Positions 23,515-31,317 of a stretch of 34,020 nt of DNA are shown here, piece by piece; position 1 is the stretch's first letter, and every line of letters starts with the position of its first letter. The notes beneath the pieces are model-generated. The model worked only from the letters and a program-made list of their open reading frames with translations, was not told the origin of the DNA and searched no databases. This stretch comes from an uncultured Eubacteriales bacterium (GTDB lineage: Bacteria; Bacillota; Clostridia; Christensenellales; Aristaeellaceae), in contig ONRC01000042.1 in NCBI GenBank assembly GCA_900320085.1, positions 1-34,020 on the forward strand, written 5' to 3'. Both the position numbers and the translations under genes were made by a program.

Positions 23515-24968
23515 AGCAGATTTCCATCAAGAAAAATTTCCTCATGAACGCGCTGCTGTCGCTGTCCAACGCGCTGTTTCCGCTGGTGACGTATTTTTAT
23601 GTGGCGCGTATCCTGCTGACGGTGGGGATGGGGAAAGTGACCTTTGCCACGTCGCTGGTGGTTTGGTTCTCCATGTTCGCCCAATTGGGCATCCCGGAAT
23701 ACGGCGTGCGGGCGGCGGCCAAGGCGCGGGATAGCCGGGAGGAGCTGACCCGGACGGCCCACGAGCTGCTCCTGATCAACCTGATCATGAACGCGGCGGT
23801 GTACCTGATCTTTTTCCTGGCGCTGGCCACGGTGCCGAGATTGCAGGGCGAAAAGACGCTTTACCTCCTCATGAGCGTCAGCATCCTGCTGACTTCGCTG
23901 GGCATGGAGTGGCTGTACAAGGGCCTGGAGCAGTACGCCTATATCGCCCTGCGGTCGATCGCGTGCAAGCTCATCGCGCTGGTGATGGTGTTCCTGCTGG
24001 TAAAGGAAGAAAAGGATTATGTGGTCTACGGCGTACTGTCCATTTTCGCCGCCTCCGCCTCCAATATCCTGAATCTCGTTTTCGCCCGGAAATATATCGG
24101 CTTTCGCCCCGTCGGGAAATACAATCTGCTTCGCCACATAAAGCCGGTGCTGATCTTTTTTGCCATGGCCTGCGCCACGACGGTGTATACCAACCTGGAC
24201 GTGCTGATGCTGGGCTTTCTGCGCAGCGAGGCCGACGTGGGTATTTATAACGCCTCGGTACGGGTCAAGTCCCTGTTGGTCAGCGTGATCACATCGCTCG
24301 GCACGGTGATGCTGCCCCGGGCGGCGTATTACGTCCATCATGGGCGGATGGTGGATTTTCAGAGCATGAGCCGCAAGGCGCTGCATTTCGTGTTTCTGGC
24401 GGCGGCGCCCTGCATGGTGTTTTTCTTCCTGTTCGCCCAGCCTGCCATCGGGCTGCTTTCCGGCCCGGACTTTCTGCCGGCTGTGCGCCCCATGCGCGTC
24501 CTGATGCCTACGCTGCTTTTGATTGGCATCACCAACATTTTAGGCATTGAAATCATGGTGCCCACCGACCGGGAGCGCTATGTGCTCTATTCCGTCGTTG
24601 CCGGGGCGGCGATTGATCTGGTGCTCAACGCTGTGCTGATTCCGCCATATTCCGCCACAGGGGCCGCGGTCAGCACGCTGATCGCTGAGGCCGCGGTGCT
24701 GCTGATCCAGCTTTGGTTCCTGCGCAAGGAAGCACGAACTGTGTTTACAGGCATTGCCTATGGGAAGATACTGCTCTCTTTGCTGCCTGCCGTGGTGGCT
24801 TCCTTCTGGCTTGGGAAGGTTCCCTGGGGCAATTTCGCCACGCTGCTGCTTGCCGCCCCGCTGTTCTTCGGGGCTTATGGCGGAACGCTGCTCCTGCTCC
24901 GGGAGCCGATGGCGACGGCGGCATGGGGGATGACGATGAAAATGATGAAAAAATGGATACGAAAATGA
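23511..24968 (+). CDS. Polysaccharide flippase (Wzx/PST, MATE-like fold)
   Basis: A 485-residue integral membrane protein with about 12-14 hydrophobic helices, expected to flip lipid-linked sugar units across the membrane. The family start KKNFLMNALLSLSNALFPLV-TYFYVARILL is clear, followed by GIPEYGVRAAAKARD and SILLTSLGMEWLYKGLEQYAYI. The middle of the protein has TTVYTNLDVLMLGFLRSEADVG, all standard for Wzx/RfbX-like proteins. It overlaps the neighbouring genes by ATGA on both sides, showing tight coupling to the transferases. No Wzy polymerase or chain-length protein is visible in the window, so the product may be short or a teichoic-like glycan, or the other genes lie elsewhere. Confidence 0.94.
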   Translation: MKQISIKKNFLMNALLSLSNALFPLVTYFYVARILLTVGMGKVTFATSLVVWFSMFAQLGIPEYGVRAAAKARDSREELTRTAHELLLINLIMNAAVYLIFFLALATVPRLQGEKTLYLLMSVSILLTSLGMEWLYKGLEQYAYIALRSIACKLIALVMVFLLVKEEKDYVVYGVLSIFAASASNILNLVFARKYIGFRPVGKYNLLRHIKPVLIFFAMACATTVYTNLDVLMLGFLRSEADVGIYNASVRVKSLLVSVITSLGTVMLPRAAYYVHHGRMVDFQSMSRKALHFVFLAAAPCMVFFFLFAQPAIGLLSGPDFLPAVRPMRVLMPTLLLIGITNILGIEIMVPTDRERYVLYSVVAGAAIDLVLNAVLIPPYSATGAAVSTLIAEAAVLLIQLWFLRKEARTVFTGIAYGKILLSLLPAVVASFWLGKVPWGNFATLLLAAPLFFGAYGGTLLLLREPMATAAWGMTMKMMKKWIRK

Positions 24969-25945
24969 TTCGGGAAAAGCAACCGCCGGTGTCCGTGATC
25001 GTGCCGGTGTACCGGGTGGAAGCCTATCTGGAAAAGTGCGTGCTGTCCATCCTGGGTCAGAACATGGCGGACTTTGAACTGATCCTGGTGGACGATGGCT
25101 CGCCGGATGCCTGCGGCGAAATGTGCGACCGCTTCGCCGCGCAGGACAGCCGTGTGCGATGCATCCACAAGGAAAACGGGGGGCTGTCCGACGCGCGGAA
25201 CGCGGGCATCGACGCGGCGCGGGGGGAATACCTGTCCTTCGTCGATGCGGATGATTATGTGGAGCCCACATACCTGAGCTACCTGCTGTCGCTGATTCAG
25301 GCTGTTCCCGGCTGCAAGGTGTGCCAAGCGAACCATTTTGTGGAGCGGAACGGAAAACGCAGCCCTGCCTACCCAGAAGAAGAAACAACGGTGTTCTCCG
25401 TCCACGACGCTTTTGAAGCGGTGCTGTACCACGACCGGGTGGACGTGAGCGCCTGGGGGAAGCTGTATCACCGTTCCGTGTTCGATACCCTCCGCTTCCC
25501 CAAAGGCAGGCTGTACGAGGATACTTATGTTTTCGGGGATGTGCTGGGGGCCACGCCATCCTATGTGTATGGGGGCCGACCCCAGTACCATTATGTCCAA
25601 CGGGAAAGCTCCATCGTCAACCAGGGCTTTTCTGAGAAAAATCTGCAATTCATAGACTCCGCCCGGCGGCTGACGGAAACCGCATTGCGTTCCCACCCCG
25701 ATCTGGATGCGGCCTGCCGTCGTCGGATGACCCACGCGAGGCTGAGCGTGCTGCGCTATATGGAGCATTGTTCAAAGGAATATTCTGCTTTGCGGGATGA
25801 ATTGCGCAAGCAAGTTCTCGGCAATGCCGCGGCGATATGGGCGGACGCCAAAGCGCCCCAGCGAGACAAGCTGGCGATTCAGCTGCTGCGGCTGGGGTAT
25901 GCACCATTTTACAAAAGCTGGGCGATCTATCACCGGATTCGTTGA
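24965..25945 (+). CDS. GT2-family glycosyltransferase
   Basis: A 326-residue GT-A transferase. The N-terminal domain shows VSVIVPVYRVEAYLEKCVLS, then ELILVDDGSPDACGEMCDRF and the nucleotide-contact region KENGGLSDARNAGIDAARGE. The metal-binding DxD is seen in FVDADDYVEP. Acceptor-side DVSAWGKLYHRSVF and the YHYVQRESSIVN tail are typical of capsule and wall-polysaccharide transferases. The start at 24965 overlaps the flippase stop (ATGA). An in-frame ATG four codons earlier (24953) is also possible. The frame is open far upstream, but only because it overlaps the flippase gene. Twenty-six bases separate it from the next transferase. Confidence 0.93.
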   Translation: MIREKQPPVSVIVPVYRVEAYLEKCVLSILGQNMADFELILVDDGSPDACGEMCDRFAAQDSRVRCIHKENGGLSDARNAGIDAARGEYLSFVDADDYVEPTYLSYLLSLIQAVPGCKVCQANHFVERNGKRSPAYPEEETTVFSVHDAFEAVLYHDRVDVSAWGKLYHRSVFDTLRFPKGRLYEDTYVFGDVLGATPSYVYGGRPQYHYVQRESSIVNQGFSEKNLQFIDSARRLTETALRSHPDLDAACRRRMTHARLSVLRYMEHCSKEYSALRDELRKQVLGNAAAIWADAKAPQRDKLAIQLLRLGYAPFYKSWAIYHRIR

Positions 25946-25971
25946 ACACGCATGGGAAAGGCGGAGAAAAG

Positions 25972-26964
25972 ATGAGCAAAAAGCTATTAACGGTCTCGAT
26001 CGCCGCCTACAACGTGGAGGCGTTCATTGACCAGGCGCTGAGCTCCCTGCGCGTGGACAGCGTGATCGACCGGCTGGAAATCTTCGTGATCGATGACGGC
26101 GGCACCGACGGCACGCTGGAAATCGCCCGGCGGTACGCCGACCGCTATCCGGACTCCGTGTTTCCCGTCCACAAGGCAAACGGCGGCTACGGCTCCACGG
26201 TCAATTACAGCCTGGCCCACGCCACGGGCATGTTTTTCAAGCTGCTGGACGGCGACGACTGGTTCAATTCCGACGGGCTGGTTCGGCTGATGGATGCGCT
26301 GGAAGCAACCGACGCCGATATTGTCATGACCAATTACCAAACCGGCCCCGACCCGGACCACCTGACCCTCCGGGATTACTACGCCGAAGAGGGCGGGGAA
26401 ATCAAAGACTTGTCGCGCTTCACGGCCAAGAGCGATTTCGGTATGTGGGGCATGACCTTCCGCACGCAGGTGCTGCGGGATTGCGGCCTGACATTGCCGG
26501 AGCACGTATTGTATACCGACGCGCTGGTGGTTTCCTATCCCTTGGCAACGGCAAAAACCATGCAGTATTTTGATTTTTCCGTCTATTGCTACCGCGTCGG
26601 CCGCGACGGGCAAAGCATGTCAAAGCAATCCATCATGAAGCATTACCCGGAAATGATGGACCTGGACGTCCGCCTCGCCACCTTCTGCGCGGCCCAGGAA
26701 GCAAATCCCAACTATCCCATCATCCGCAAGCGCGTCAGCGAATACCACGCTGGCACTGTGCATTTCATGCTGCTGATGCCCGTCTGCCGAAACAGCCTGC
26801 GGGAAATCAAAGCACTGGACAAAAACATCCGCGCCATTTCCGAGGATGTATACCGGTATGCAGAAAACGCTGGCCATACCGGCGCGCTGCTGCGGCTCAT
26901 GCGCCGGATGGGATACGTTCCCTATTGGGGAATGATTTTCTTCCAACGGTTGCTGAAATACTGA
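25972..26964 (+). CDS. GT2-family glycosyltransferase
   Basis: A 330-residue GT-A transferase, last gene of the polysaccharide operon. LLTVSIAAYNVEAFIDQALS is followed by EIFVIDDGGTDGTLEIARRY, the loop HKANGGYGSTVNYSLAHATG and the metal-binding LLDGDDWFNSDG. This NGGYGSTVN variant is seen in a Firmicutes GT2 group often next to other wall transferases. Later segments SDFGMWGMTFR, LYTDALVVSYPLA and VYCYRVGRDGQSM belong to the acceptor half. GGCGGAGAAAAG precedes the ATG at 25972. A strong terminator follows at 27012. The sugar transferred is not predictable. Confidence 0.93.
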   Translation: MSKKLLTVSIAAYNVEAFIDQALSSLRVDSVIDRLEIFVIDDGGTDGTLEIARRYADRYPDSVFPVHKANGGYGSTVNYSLAHATGMFFKLLDGDDWFNSDGLVRLMDALEATDADIVMTNYQTGPDPDHLTLRDYYAEEGGEIKDLSRFTAKSDFGMWGMTFRTQVLRDCGLTLPEHVLYTDALVVSYPLATAKTMQYFDFSVYCYRVGRDGQSMSKQSIMKHYPEMMDLDVRLATFCAAQEANPNYPIIRKRVSEYHAGTVHFMLLMPVCRNSLREIKALDKNIRAISEDVYRYAENAGHTGALLRLMRRMGYVPYWGMIFFQRLLKY

Positions 26965-27011
26965 TGCTGTTCGTTTTATAAATCATAATATGCTATGGGA
27001 GTATTCTAAAA

Positions 27012-27049
27012 GCCGCTGTCCAAACGGACGGCGGCCCTTTGCTTTTTTT
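27012..27049. terminator. Bidirectional terminator between convergent operons
   Basis: GCCGCTGTCC (27012-27021) pairs with GGACGGCGGC (27026-27035, one wobble) across AAAC. CCTTTGCTTTTTTT follows on the plus strand and CTTTTAG on the minus strand. It can stop both the polysaccharide operon and the opposing NAGPA operon. Confidence 0.85.
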
Positions 27050-27127
27050 CATAACGTGCCTCGAAGCGCCAAGGAACAAACGATGACTGCCACGGTGCAC
27101 AGCGCGGAAGGGGTGGAGGAGATGCGG

Positions 27128-27331
27128 TCACGCATGCTGTTTGTTCTCCAGCGCCCATCCCAGCACGCTCTGGCAAAAGCCGCTTGCGCACAGCCCAGCC
27201 AGCAGCCAGCGGGAAATGCCGTTGTCGATGAAGTTCATCATGGGATTGAATTGATCCAGCACCAGGAACACCAGGAACATGAGGGACAGGATGACGGTGG
27301 TGTGGCGCAGAAGCGCATAGATCTTATTCAT
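27128..27331 (-). CDS. Small two-helix membrane protein
   Basis: A 67-residue hydrophobic protein with two probable membrane segments: VILSLMFLVFLVLDQF (about 13-28) and ISRWLLAGLCASGFCQSVLG (about 39-58). No family is recognised. It looks real because GGAGGTGAACCGGT stands before its ATG and because its start overlaps the end of the upstream NAGPA-domain gene by 8 bases, giving coupled translation. A bidirectional terminator lies beyond it. It may assist the NAGPA-domain membrane protein; this is inferred from position only. Confidence 0.75.
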   Translation of the reverse strand: MNKIYALLRHTTVILSLMFLVFLVLDQFNPMMNFIDNGISRWLLAGLCASGFCQSVLGWALENKQHA

Positions 27332-28457
27332 ACCGGTTCACCTCCGCGATGAGCAGGGCGTCGCTGCTCTCCCGGCCGCCGCCGGAGGGATCGTTGATGA
27401 CCGCGTCCTGCCAGACCATGATGGAGGAATTGCCCCCGTCCAGGTTATAGGCGGCGGTGCAGCCCAGGTCGTAAAACAGTTGGGACAAGTCGGGCAGGGT
27501 GATGCCCGCGGACGCGCCGCGCCCGTCCACCACCACCATGCAGTAGTGGCCCGGCTCATAGTAGCCGATGGCGGTGCGGGGGTTGGCGGAGATGATGCGG
27601 CTGGTGCTGGCAAAGCTGGAAATCACGCTGCCGTCGGTGTCCAGCAGGGCGGGGCCGAAGGTCCAGGCCTGCCACGCGCCGTCGCTGATCGCCTGTTGCA
27701 TGTCAAAGGCGCTGCCGGGCATGACTTCCATGCGCCCGTCATAGTACAGCACGCACACGTCGCAGTTGGTGCGGTTGGCCCGGTAGATGACCCCATTGCG
27801 GATCACCACGCCCTCGTTGGTGTTGCCGTAGTAGTCGCCGTTGACGGCCAGCAGCGCGTTGTTCAGCATCGCCATGTCCGTGATGCTGTCCCGGTAGCCG
27901 CTGCCGTAGGTGCCCCGGGCCAGGGCGGACTGGAAGCAGGTGATGTCCCGCACATAGATGTCCGCCAGGTAATAGGTAACGCGGCCGTCGTCAGTAGTTT
28001 CCTCGGTGACGGTGATGGAAATGTCCGGGCTGGTATAGCTGCTGTCCGTCACCACCACGGTATCGGTGTACTTGTCGGCGAATTTGTCGGCGATGGGGGT
28101 ATCGTCCGCTTCCTCCGCCGCTTCCCCGCCGTCGGTCAGGGCGCTGCCGCCCTTGCTGTTCATGGTGTTTTTGCTGTTGTTTTTCTGGGTATTGCGATTG
28201 TTCCGCGCGGCGGAGAGATTCAGACCGCCGTCGCTCATGCCGCCCGCGGCGAGGTACACGGTGTCCTCGGGCAGGGCCAGGCTGCTATCTGTGCCTGTGT
28301 TGTTTTCTGTTTTGTAAGGATTGGGAATCACGATACCCACGCTCTGCTGCTGGCGGGGGAGCACATGGTGGAACAGGGCAAACACCACCAGTGCCACGCC
28401 CAGGCATACAACATCAATCAGTAAATTCCGGAGTACCCGGTTCTTTTTTATGTTCAT
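27324..28457 (-). CDS. Membrane-anchored phosphodiester glycosidase (NAGPA) family protein
   Basis: A 377-residue protein facing outwards, held by one N-terminal helix (about 12-32) after a basic MNIKKNRVLRN. A disordered Asn/Ser/Asp-rich stretch (about 35-125) leads to the NAGPA/DUF2233 domain. Its features are YVRDITCFQSALARG, AVNGDYYGNTNEGVVIRNGV, NPRTAIGYYEPGHYCMVVVD and a conserved end YNLDGGNSSIMVW. The domain is named after the lysosomal enzyme that uncovers mannose-6-phosphate; in Firmicutes it is linked to trimming of wall polymers such as teichoic acids. GGAGG lies 7 bases before the ATG, and a small hairpin GTCGG/CCGAC (28476-28495) lies in the leader. It lies tail-to-tail with the polysaccharide operon. 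Confidence 0.92.
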   Translation of the reverse strand: MNIKKNRVLRNLLIDVVCLGVALVVFALFHHVLPRQQQSVGIVIPNPYKTENNTGTDSSLALPEDTVYLAAGGMSDGGLNLSAARNNRNTQKNNSKNTMNSKGGSALTDGGEAAEEADDTPIADKFADKYTDTVVVTDSSYTSPDISITVTEETTDDGRVTYYLADIYVRDITCFQSALARGTYGSGYRDSITDMAMLNNALLAVNGDYYGNTNEGVVIRNGVIYRANRTNCDVCVLYYDGRMEVMPGSAFDMQQAISDGAWQAWTFGPALLDTDGSVISSFASTSRIISANPRTAIGYYEPGHYCMVVVDGRGASAGITLPDLSQLFYDLGCTAAYNLDGGNSSIMVWQDAVINDPSGGGRESSDALLIAEVNRYE

Positions 28458-28741
28458 TTAATGACCTCCTTTGCCGTCGGGATTTTCCTTCCGACAGCAG
28501 CAGAATAAAGCGTCAACCTTAAAAAAAGCTAAAAGCTGAGAATCCTAAATTTTTTCCGTTCGCTGGCAGGAAAAGGATGATTTCGGTCGAATAGGGGAAT
28601 TTGGGTTAGGTTGAGGCTTTCTTTTTTGCTGCCTTCCCGATATGTATTTGTTGGGAAAAAAGCGGAAAGAAACGCCATGAAATATTTATTTCAAACCTTC
28701 ATGACCAATATTACAGGAGAATGGGGGAAAAAGGATTGGAA

Positions 28742-30190
28742 ATGTCTGAAAGATTGCAGGCTCTGGCCATGGAAAAGGCGGCGATCCTGGCGGGCGACGC
28801 CGAGCGCGTAGCCAAGCAGCATGCCGACGGCAAGAGCACCGCGCGGGAACGCGCCGCCAAGCTCTTTGACGCGGGCAGCTTCGTGGAAATCGACGCCCTG
28901 CGCAAGGACGGCAACGCCGTGGCCGGCAGCGGCACGGTGAACGGCCAGGCGGTGTATTGCTTCGCCCAGGACTTCACCTCCTGCGGCGGCGCGATGACCA
29001 CCGCCCAGGCGGCAAAAATGCTCAAGACCCTGAACATGGCCCGGGTGACCGGCTCGCCCATTGTGGCGCTGCTGGACAGCGCGGGCATCAAGCTGGAGGA
29101 GGGCATGAACGCCCTGCCCGCATACGCCGAGATCCTCAGCGCCATGGCGCGGCTCTCCGGCGTGTGCCCGATCATCACCTGCGTCATGGGCCCCTGCGCG
29201 GGCCTGGCCGCCATGATGACCCAGCTGAGCGACATCAATATCGAAGTAAAGAAAACTGGCGAGATCCGGCTGCACACCGCCCAGGTGATGAACAGCGAAA
29301 AGGGCCGGGCCAAGACCGCCCAGCAGCTCTTCGGCGCGGAAACCATGGACGCCCAGGGCGCCGTGGCGCTGACCGCCGAGAACGAGGACGAAGCCTTCGC
29401 CCTCATCACCTCCCTGATCGACCTGCTGCCCGCCTCCAACATGGAGGACGCGCCCCTGGCCGACGGCGAGGACCTGAACCGCCTGACCGTGTGCGACGAT
29501 CCCGAGGAGGCCGCCGCGCTGATGGCCGACCTGGCCGACGGCAATCAGGTGATCGAGCTCTACAAGGGCTACGGCCCCGCCATCCACACCGCGCTGTGCC
29601 GCGTCGGCGGACGCACCGTGGGCCTGGTGGCCAACGACCACAAGGTGGACAACGGCCGCATCACCTCCCAGGACGCCCGGAAGGCGGCCCGGTTCGTGCG
29701 GCTGTGCGACTGCTTCGGCCTGCCGGTGGTGTCCCTGGTGAACACCGACGGCCTGGCGGTGCCCATGACCAGCCATCAGGGCGCGCTGCTGCGGGGCGCT
29801 GCCGAGCTGATTTACGCTTACGCCGAAGCCACTTCTCCCAAGGTCGCCATCTTTACCGGCGACGCCGTGGGCGCGGCTTACGTGGCCATGGGCGGCAAGG
29901 CGATTGCCGACGTGTCCTACGCCTGGCCCACCGCCGTGATCGCGCCCCTGACCAGCCAGGCGGCCGTGCAGACCCTGGACGGCGACAAGCTGAACGCCGG
30001 GGAAAGCCGGGAAGCGCTGGAAGCGGCCTACGCCAAGCAGCACGGCGCGGTGAACGCCGCCCAGGCGGGCGTGGTGGACGACGTGATCGAGCCCAAGGAA
30101 ACCCGGAAATATATCATCGCCGCCCTGGAAGTGCTGGCGAACAAGCATGACGTGAACCTGCCCAAGAAGCACGGCAACCTGCCGCTGTAA
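28742..30190 (+). CDS. Divergent acyl-CoA carboxyltransferase (MmdA/PccB-like)
   Basis: A 482-residue protein with two crotonase-fold halves, the layout of carboxyltransferase subunits that move CO2 between biotin and an acyl-CoA. The N-terminal half has KSTARERAAKLFDAGSF (31-47), the CGGAMT oxyanion-type loop (81-86), LLDSAGIKLEEGMNAL and GPCAGLAAMMT (150-160). The C-terminal half has RVGGRTVGLVANDHKVDNGR and AARFVRLCDCFGLPVVSLVN. Compared with methylmalonyl-CoA decarboxylase or propionyl-CoA carboxylase it is shorter and several signature stretches differ, so the CoA substrate is open. The start at 28742 has AAGGA upstream; ATG at 28721 has its AGGAG too close. It heads the Na+ pump operon. 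No clear promoter was found in 28458-28741. Confidence 0.85.
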   Translation: MSERLQALAMEKAAILAGDAERVAKQHADGKSTARERAAKLFDAGSFVEIDALRKDGNAVAGSGTVNGQAVYCFAQDFTSCGGAMTTAQAAKMLKTLNMARVTGSPIVALLDSAGIKLEEGMNALPAYAEILSAMARLSGVCPIITCVMGPCAGLAAMMTQLSDINIEVKKTGEIRLHTAQVMNSEKGRAKTAQQLFGAETMDAQGAVALTAENEDEAFALITSLIDLLPASNMEDAPLADGEDLNRLTVCDDPEEAAALMADLADGNQVIELYKGYGPAIHTALCRVGGRTVGLVANDHKVDNGRITSQDARKAARFVRLCDCFGLPVVSLVNTDGLAVPMTSHQGALLRGAAELIYAYAEATSPKVAIFTGDAVGAAYVAMGGKAIADVSYAWPTAVIAPLTSQAAVQTLDGDKLNAGESREALEAAYAKQHGAVNAAQAGVVDDVIEPKETRKYIIAALEVLANKHDVNLPKKHGNLPL

Positions 30191-30202
30191 GGAGGGGTCA
30201 GG

Positions 30203-30568
30203 ATGGATAAATTGATACTGGGCCTGTCCACGACGGGCGTCGGCATGCTGGTGGTGTTCTTCGGTCTGGTGATCCTGATCGTGTGCATCTCGGTCATGAC
30301 GATGTTCACCGGACGGCAGAAGGCCGCCAAGGCCGCCCCCGTGCCGGTGAAGGCCGCGCCTGCCCCCATGCCGGAACCCGTGGCCGAACCGGAGGAGGAA
30401 GAAACCGACGATCTGTCCGTGGTCGCCGCCATCACCGCGGCCATCGCCGCCATCTGGCAGGAAGAGGGCCATGACAGCGGGTTCGTTGTGCGCCGGGTGC
30501 GCCGGGTGCAGAACAGCTCCGCCCGGGCCCGCGCCGCCAGGGAAGAACAGATATTCAGCCACTTTTGA
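30203..30568 (+). CDS. Na+-pumping decarboxylase gamma/delta-like subunit (OadG/MmdD type)
   Basis: A 121-residue membrane-anchored subunit. One hydrophobic helix (about 9-34, GVGMLVVFFGLVILIVCISV) starts after a short outside end, as in OadG. An Ala/Pro-rich flexible linker (about 40-62), an acidic patch PEEEETDD and a C-terminal helix with AAITAAIAAIW and many arginines follow. OadG-type subunits tie the carboxyltransferase and biotin carrier to the beta subunit in the membrane. AAGGAGGGG precedes the ATG, 12 bases after the carboxyltransferase stop. It lacks the His-rich metal-binding tail known in some OadG proteins. Confidence 0.88.
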   Translation: MDKLILGLSTTGVGMLVVFFGLVILIVCISVMTMFTGRQKAAKAAPVPVKAAPAPMPEPVAEPEEEETDDLSVVAAITAAIAAIWQEEGHDSGFVVRRVRRVQNSSARARAAREEQIFSHF

Positions 30569-30596
30569 TTTTTCATCATCAATCGCGCGTCAATTC

Positions 30597-30679
30597 CAGG
30601 ACGAACCGTAGGAGCGGATATGATCCGCCCGCTGCCAGTCAATCTTGACCGAAAGATGATTGAGCGGCGTTTCGTCCTG
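30597..30679. repeat. Degenerate family B repeat between pump genes
   Basis: GTAGGAGCGGATATGATCCG (30608-30627) continuing CCCG matches the left arm of family B elements, but the right arm is lost. CAGGACGAA (30597-30605) pairs with TTCGTCCTG (30671-30679) around it. It ends shortly before the biotin carrier gene. Confidence 0.6.
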
Positions 30680-30713
30680 CATTGCTACATGAATTCATAC
30701 AGGAGGAAATATC

Positions 30714-31097
<384 letters not shown>

Positions 31098-31163
31098 TAG
31101 GAAGCTGATCCTGAACAATGCGCTTTGCTTCCCCTTTGGGTATTCTCGCCATCCAATGCGCGA

Positions 31164-31257
31164 TGCAGGGGCGGATATCATCCGCCCGCCAACGCAGCAT
31201 GATAAATCAATCTTCAAGGATGCCAAACGAAGCGGGCGGATGATATCCGCCCCTACG
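31164..31257. repeat. Inverted-repeat element, family B, copy 3
   Basis: A 94-bp element with 25-base arms, 31164-31188 (TGCAGGGGCGGATATCATCC and on) and 31233-31257. It has the same arms as the element at 7717-7822 but a different interior. It lies between the biotin carrier and beta subunit genes. Confidence 0.85.
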
Positions 31258-31317
31258 GAGAGAAATCCTTTATCCGGATGAACAAGCGCAAAAAGAAATT
31301 TGAAAGGAGATTCTTCC

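Noticed and set aside
27006..27191. A 61-codon minus-strand frame over the terminator
   Set aside because: It reads through a strong hairpin with a T-run and has a low-complexity Pro/Arg product.
28691..30562. A 623-codon minus-strand open frame opposite the carboxyltransferase gene
   Set aside because: Again Gly/His-rich without domain features; it covers two well-supported plus-strand genes. The same holds for the minus-strand frames at 31342-32880 and 32783-34003.
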